The notes below the pieces were generated by a model. It was given only the letters and a program-made list of their open reading frames with translations, ran no database searches and was not told where the DNA came from. Positions 60,526 to 64,000 of a stretch of 64,000 bases of DNA are shown here, in pieces. Made by a program: the position numbers and the translations under genes. The DNA is taken from the NCBI RefSeq assembly GCF_009687845.1, contig NZ_BLAD01000059.1, positions 53,706-117,705 on the forward strand. The letters are read 5' to 3'. The stretch is from Acrocarpospora corrugata. GTDB taxonomy: Bacteria; Actinomycetota; Actinomycetes; Streptosporangiales; Streptosporangiaceae. Each line of letters starts with the position of its first letter. The stretch's first letter is position 1.

Positions 60526-63500
60526 ATGCCGGCATACCTGCGCTTTCCCACGATCTTCGGGGATGTGGTGGTCTTCGCCGCCGAGGACGACCTGTGGATG
60601 GCGCACGTGGACGGCGGACGCGCCTTCCGGCTCACCGCCGGGGTGGCTGAGGCGTCCTACCCCCGCTTCTCCCCCGACGGCTCCCAGCTCGCCTTCGTCG
60701 GCAAGGACGAAGGCCCGGAAGAGGTCTACGTGATGCCCGCCGACGGCGGCGCCGCCCGGCGGCTCACCTTTCACGGCGCCGACTGCACGGTTACCGGGTG
60801 GGACCCGACCGGCGCCATCGTCTACGCCAGCGACGAGTCTCAGCCGTTCACCGGTTACCGCTGGCTGCACCGGGTCACCCCCGGCGGCGTGCCGGAGCGC
60901 CTCCCCTACGGGCCGGCCGGCACCATCTCCTACGGCCCGACCGGCGTGGTGCTCGGCCGCAACACCGCCGACCCCGCCCGCTGGAAGCGCTACCGCGGCG
61001 GCACCGTCGGCGACCTCTGGATCCGCGACGGCCGCGCCGACTTCCGGCGGCTGATCTCGCTCCCCGGCAACCTCGCCTCCCCCTGCTGGGTCGGCGACCG
61101 GATCTACTTCCTGTCCGACCACGAAGGCGTCGGCAACGTCTACTCGTGCGCCCCCAGCGGCGCGGACCTGCGCCGCCACACCGACCACGCCGACTACTAC
61201 GCCCGCAACCTGTCCACCGACGGCCGCCGCCTCGTCTACCACTCCGGCGCCGACCTCTACCTGCTCGACCCCGCCGCCGGCCACCCCCGCCCGATCGAGG
61301 TACGGCTCGGCAGCTCCCGCACCCAGCGCAACCGGCGGTTCGTCCCCGCCGATCACTACCTGGACAGCGCCACCCTCAACCCCGACGGCAGCGGCCTGGC
61401 CGTCACCACCCGCGGCAAGGCGTTCTCCTTCGCCTGCTGGGAGGGCCCGGTCCGCCAGCACGGCGAGCCGTACGGAGTCAGGTACCGCTTCCTGACCTGG
61501 CTCGGCGACAGCCGTCTGGTCGCGGCCGCCAGCGACGACGGCGACCGGGAGATCCTGGTCGTGCTCTCCGGCGGTGAACGCGAGCTGCGCCTGGACAGCC
61601 ACGACACCGGCCGGGTGACCGCGCTGGAGGTCGCCCCCGCCGGGAACCGGTTCGCGGTCTGCAACCACCGCAACGAGATCCTCATCGTCGAGCTGGGCGA
61701 GCAGGTCACGGTCACCGAGGTGGAGGCCAGCCCGTTCGGCGCGATCGAGGACCCGGCCTGGTCACCGGACGGTTCGTGGCTGGCGTACGCGTGCCCGGTC
61801 GCCCCGCAGAGCACCGCGATCAAGCTGTTCCACGTGGCCGGCGACGCGGCGGTCACCGCGACCGTGCCGGTGCTCCGCGACTACCGCCCCGCCTTCGACC
61901 CGCAGGGCCGCTACCTGTACTTCCTCGGGCAGCGCGTGTTCAACCCGGTCTACGACGAGCTCCAGTTCGACCTCGGCTTCCCGATGGGCACCCGGCCGTA
62001 CGCGCTGGCCCTGCGCGCCGACGTGCCCTCCCCCTTCGTCGCCGAACCCCGCCCCCTGAAGGACGACCCCGACGCCGAGGAGGACCCCGACCTCACCATC
62101 GAGGTCGACGGCCTCACCGACCGCATCGTCGCCTTCCCCCTCCCAGAAGGCCGGTACGAGCGGGTGGCCGGGCTCCGCGGCAAGGTCCTCTACACCACCG
62201 CCCCCATGAACGGCGACGGCGTCACCCTGCACTGCTTCGACTTCGCCAAACAGAAGTCCGACGAACTCGCCACCGACCTCACCGACTTCCAGCTCGGCCG
62301 CGACGGCGGCACCCTGCTCTACCGCGTCGGCAACCGCCTCCGCGTGGTCCAGGCCGGCGAACCCCTCCCCGACGAGGACGGCGCCGACCGGGCCGGCGGC
62401 TGGATCGACCTCGACCGGGTGAAGGTGTCCGTCGCCCCCGAGGCCGAATGGCGGCAGATGTTCCGGGAGGCCTGGCGGCTCCAGCGCGAGAACTTCTGGG
62501 ACGAGGACATGGCCGGCGTCGACTGGAACGCCGTCTACGACCGGTACCTCCCGCTGGTCGACCGCGTCACCACCCGCGGCGAGTTCTCCGACCTGCTCTG
62601 GGAGCTCCTCGGGGAACTCGGCACGTCCCACGCGTACGAATCGGGCGGCGAGTACCGCGAACGCCCGCAGTACTGGCAGGGCAAACTCGGCGTCGACTGG
62701 ACCCACACCGGCGGCCGCTTCGTGATCGCCCACATCGTCGGCGGCGACCGCTGGGACCCCGACGCCACCTCCCCGCTCAACCGCCTCGGCGTCGACGTCC
62801 GCCCCGGCGACGCCATCGTCGCCGTCAACGGCCACCCCACCGGCCCTGACGCCCGCCCCAACCAGCTCCTGGTCAACCTCGCCGACCAGGAGGTCGAACT
62901 CACCATCCGCCGCGGCGACCGCACCCACACCGTCACCATCCGCGCCATCGCCGACGAGACCCCCGCCCGCTACCGCGACTGGGTCACCGCCAACCGCGCC
63001 CTCGTCCACCAGCTCACCACCGGCCGCGTCGGCTACGTCCACGTCCCCGACATGGGCCCCGACGGCTTCGCCGAATTCCACCGCGGCTACCTCACCGAAT
63101 ACGACCGCGAAGCCCTCATCGTCGACGTCCGCTTCAACGGCGGCGGCGACGTCTCCGCCCTCCTCCTGCAGAAACTCGCCCGCCGCCGCCTCGGCTACGA
63201 CTTCCCCCGCTGGGGCGTCCCCACCCCCTACCCCCAGGAGTCCCCCCGCGGCCCCATCATCGGCCTCACCAACGAATGGGCCGGCTCCGACGGCGACATC
63301 TTCTGCCACACCTTCAAACTCCTCGGCCTCGGCCCGCTCGTCGGCAAACGCACCTGGGGCGGCGTCGTCGGCATCTGGCCCCGCCACCACCTCGCCGACG
63401 GCACCATCACCACCCAGCCCGAATTCTCCTTCGCCTTCGACGACGTCGGCTGGCGCGTCGAAAACTACGGCACCGACCCCGACGTCGAAGTCGACATCAC

Positions 63501-63669
63501 CCCCCAGGAGTACGCCCAGGGCGTCGACACCCAACTCGAACGCGCCATCGAGGTCGCCCTCGACCATCTCGCCATCACGCCCCCACATACCGCCAACCCC
63601 GCCGACCGCCCCCGCCGGGTGGTCCCCACGCTGCCGCCCCGCCTTCCCCCACCAGGGGACCCAGCCTGA
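60526..63669 (+). CDS. Tricorn-type protease (S41 family)
   Basis: This 1047-residue cytoplasmic peptidase is homologous to archaeal tricorn, which degrades peptides from the proteasome. It has an N-terminal six-bladed propeller ([21 protein letters not shown] and repeats), a seven-bladed propeller (about 310-620), then C1, PDZ and C2 domains. The catalytic His is in [12 protein letters not shown], the PDZ region in [19 protein letters not shown], and the nucleophile Ser in [11 protein letters not shown], with a C-terminal acidic [11 protein letters not shown] contributing to the active site. Length is as expected. The ATG is at 60526 behind GGGGG-type purines. The last 600 bp have extreme C-ending codon bias. 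Confidence 0.94.
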   Translation: MPAYLRFPTIFGDVVVFAAEDDLWMAHVDGGRAFRLTAGVAEASYPRFSPDGSQLAFVGKDEGPEEVYVMPADGGAARRLTFHGADCTVTGWDPTGAIVYASDESQPFTGYRWLHRVTPGGVPERLPYGPAGTISYGPTGVVLGRNTADPARWKRYRGGTVGDLWIRDGRADFRRLISLPGNLASPCWVGDRIYFLSDHEGVGNVYSCAPSGADLRRHTDHADYYARNLSTDGRRLVYHSGADLYLLDPAAGHPRPIEVRLGSSRTQRNRRFVPADHYLDSATLNPDGSGLAVTTRGKAFSFACWEGPVRQHGEPYGVRYRFLTWLGDSRLVAAASDDGDREILVVLSGGERELRLDSHDTGRVTALEVAPAGNRFAVCNHRNEILIVELGEQVTVTEVEASPFGAIEDPAWSPDGSWLAYACPVAPQSTAIKLFHVAGDAAVTATVPVLRDYRPAFDPQGRYLYFLGQRVFNPVYDELQFDLGFPMGTRPYALALRADVPSPFVAEPRPLKDDPDAEEDPDLTIEVDGLTDRIVAFPLPEGRYERVAGLRGKVLYTTAPMNGDGVTLHCFDFAKQKSDELATDLTDFQLGRDGGTLLYRVGNRLRVVQAGEPLPDEDGADRAGGWIDLDRVKVSVAPEAEWRQMFREAWRLQRENFWDEDMAGVDWNAVYDRYLPLVDRVTTRGEFSDLLWELLGELGTSHAYESGGEYRERPQYWQGKLGVDWTHTGGRFVIAHIVGGDRWDPDATSPLNRLGVDVRPGDAIVAVNGHPTGPDARPNQLLVNLADQEVELTIRRGDRTHTVTIRAIADETPARYRDWVTANRALVHQLTTGRVGYVHVPDMGPDGFAEFHRGYLTEYDREALIVDVRFNGGGDVSALLLQKLARRRLGYDFPRWGVPTPYPQESPRGPIIGLTNEWAGSDGDIFCHTFKLLGLGPLVGKRTWGGVVGIWPRHHLADGTITTQPEFSFAFDDVGWRVENYGTDPDVEVDITPQEYAQGVDTQLERAIEVALDHLAITPPHTANPADRPRRVVPTLPPRLPPPGDPA

Positions 63670-63711
63670 CAAGCCTTGGCTTTCTCCTAAATAGCAGCGA
63701 TACCGCCAGGA

Positions 63712-64000
63712 CTACAGCGGTCCACTCAATATCTCGGCTATCAGGGAGCGCATCGATCGCGCCTTCGGATCCTCGAAGTCCGCGAGTATGTCCAGAGCAC
63801 GCCGCCAGTTCCGTTCGGCGGACGTCGCCTCCCCGGCAAGACGCTGTGCAATGCCCAGGTTGTCCAGTGCCAAGGCCAGCTGCCATCGATCGTCGAGATC
63901 CCGGAATACGGTTGCGGCACGGCGATGGAAATCGATCGCCTCGGCGGGCCGTCCCATTTCTCGATATACCTCGCCTGTCCCGGTCCAGGCCCAATGCCAC
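63712..64000 (-). CDS. TPR protein, 3' part only (gene runs off the window)
   Basis: The visible 95 residues form tetratricopeptide repeats (GEVYREMGRPAEAIDFHRRA, DDRWQLALALDNLGIAQRLA, GEATSAERNWRRALDILADF). This style is usual at the C-terminus of actinobacterial SARP/AfsR-type or NB-ARC signal proteins. The reading frame is open through the end of the window without a needed start, so the gene is partial. The stop TAG is at 63712-63714; it converges on the tricorn gene with a 42-bp gap in which I see no clear hairpin. Confidence 0.8.
   Translation of the reverse strand, partial: WHWAWTGTGEVYREMGRPAEAIDFHRRAATVFRDLDDRWQLALALDNLGIAQRLAGEATSAERNWRRALDILADFEDPKARSMRSLIAEILSGPL

Noticed and set aside
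61762..63672. 636-codon open frame opposite the tricorn protease gene
   Set aside because: Antisense shadow; the product is a repetitive Val-Gly-Asp-Ala string without motifs.

Overview
The window is about 70% GC with dense gene packing, ATGA/GTGA start-stop overlaps and many GTG starts. It looks like chromosomal sequence of a filamentous actinobacterium, most likely near the Streptosporangiaceae. Supporting signs are a DUF397 plus DUF5753-type XRE pair, a DUF574 (SAV2177-type) methyltransferase, a SARP/AfsR-type regulator, an ArgS-related NrtL gene beside lysA-hom, and GlgX/TreY/TreZ plus TreS trehalose enzymes. The family assignment is inference. I saw no tRNA, rRNA, CRISPR array, insertion sequence or phage gene.

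Layout. 1-5631: a tightly overlapping operon of a small membrane/coiled-coil protein and three glycosyltransferases, two of them tandem paralogues; a secreted polysaccharide deacetylase converges on it. 6507-12496 (minus): an operon-like run of HTH-methyltransferase-specificity fusion, Ser/Thr kinase, nrtL, lysA and hom, with a PP2C phosphatase divergent at its head. 13439-14477: a His-tailed small protein and ung. 14550-19276 (minus): a sugar ABC importer with two solute-binding lipoproteins and two permeases but no ATPase, divergent from a PadR regulator with a MacB/FtsX-type ABC exporter (19396-22876). 22873-28403: treS, an asparagine-synthetase-like protein, and a coiled-coil glycosyltransferase related to those at the start of the window. 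28423-29199: DUF574 methyltransferase.

29310-33121 is a light/photodamage module: photolyase, a divergent MerR-B12 (LitR/CarH-type) regulator, an ECF sigma factor and a DUF523-DUF1722 protein. 33080-39130 (minus) is glgX-treY-treZ, the route from alpha-glucan to trehalose. 39131-39717 is an unusually AT-rich gene-poor stretch with a gene remnant, followed by an atypical DUF3037 gene. 40657-46631 (minus) holds an MBL-fold protein, a 1042-residue SARP-type regulator and an OmpR-type two-component system. 46673-53544 holds secreted or lipoprotein genes, including a DUF4331-TPR operon divergent from a Tat-type GMC oxidoreductase.

53814-56914 holds a LacI-family regulator overlapping a transmembrane Ser/Thr kinase, then a small lipoprotein. 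Both transcription units start with a perfect TGGGAGCGCTCCCA palindrome, the sequence known as the CebR box in Streptomyces, yet no cellulose or sugar gene is present. 56988-58641 is a WhiJ-like set (DUF397, XRE, degenerate HATPase). The window ends with an acyl-CoA synthetase, a small Lys-rich protein, a tricorn-type protease and the 3' end of a TPR gene.

The points most worth follow-up are the CebR-box-controlled kinase/lipoprotein pair, the methyltransferase-kinase-phosphatase neighbourhood, the LitR variant lacking the usual tryptophan, the Ig-like insertion in the MalF-type permease, and the duplicated glycosyltransferase operon.
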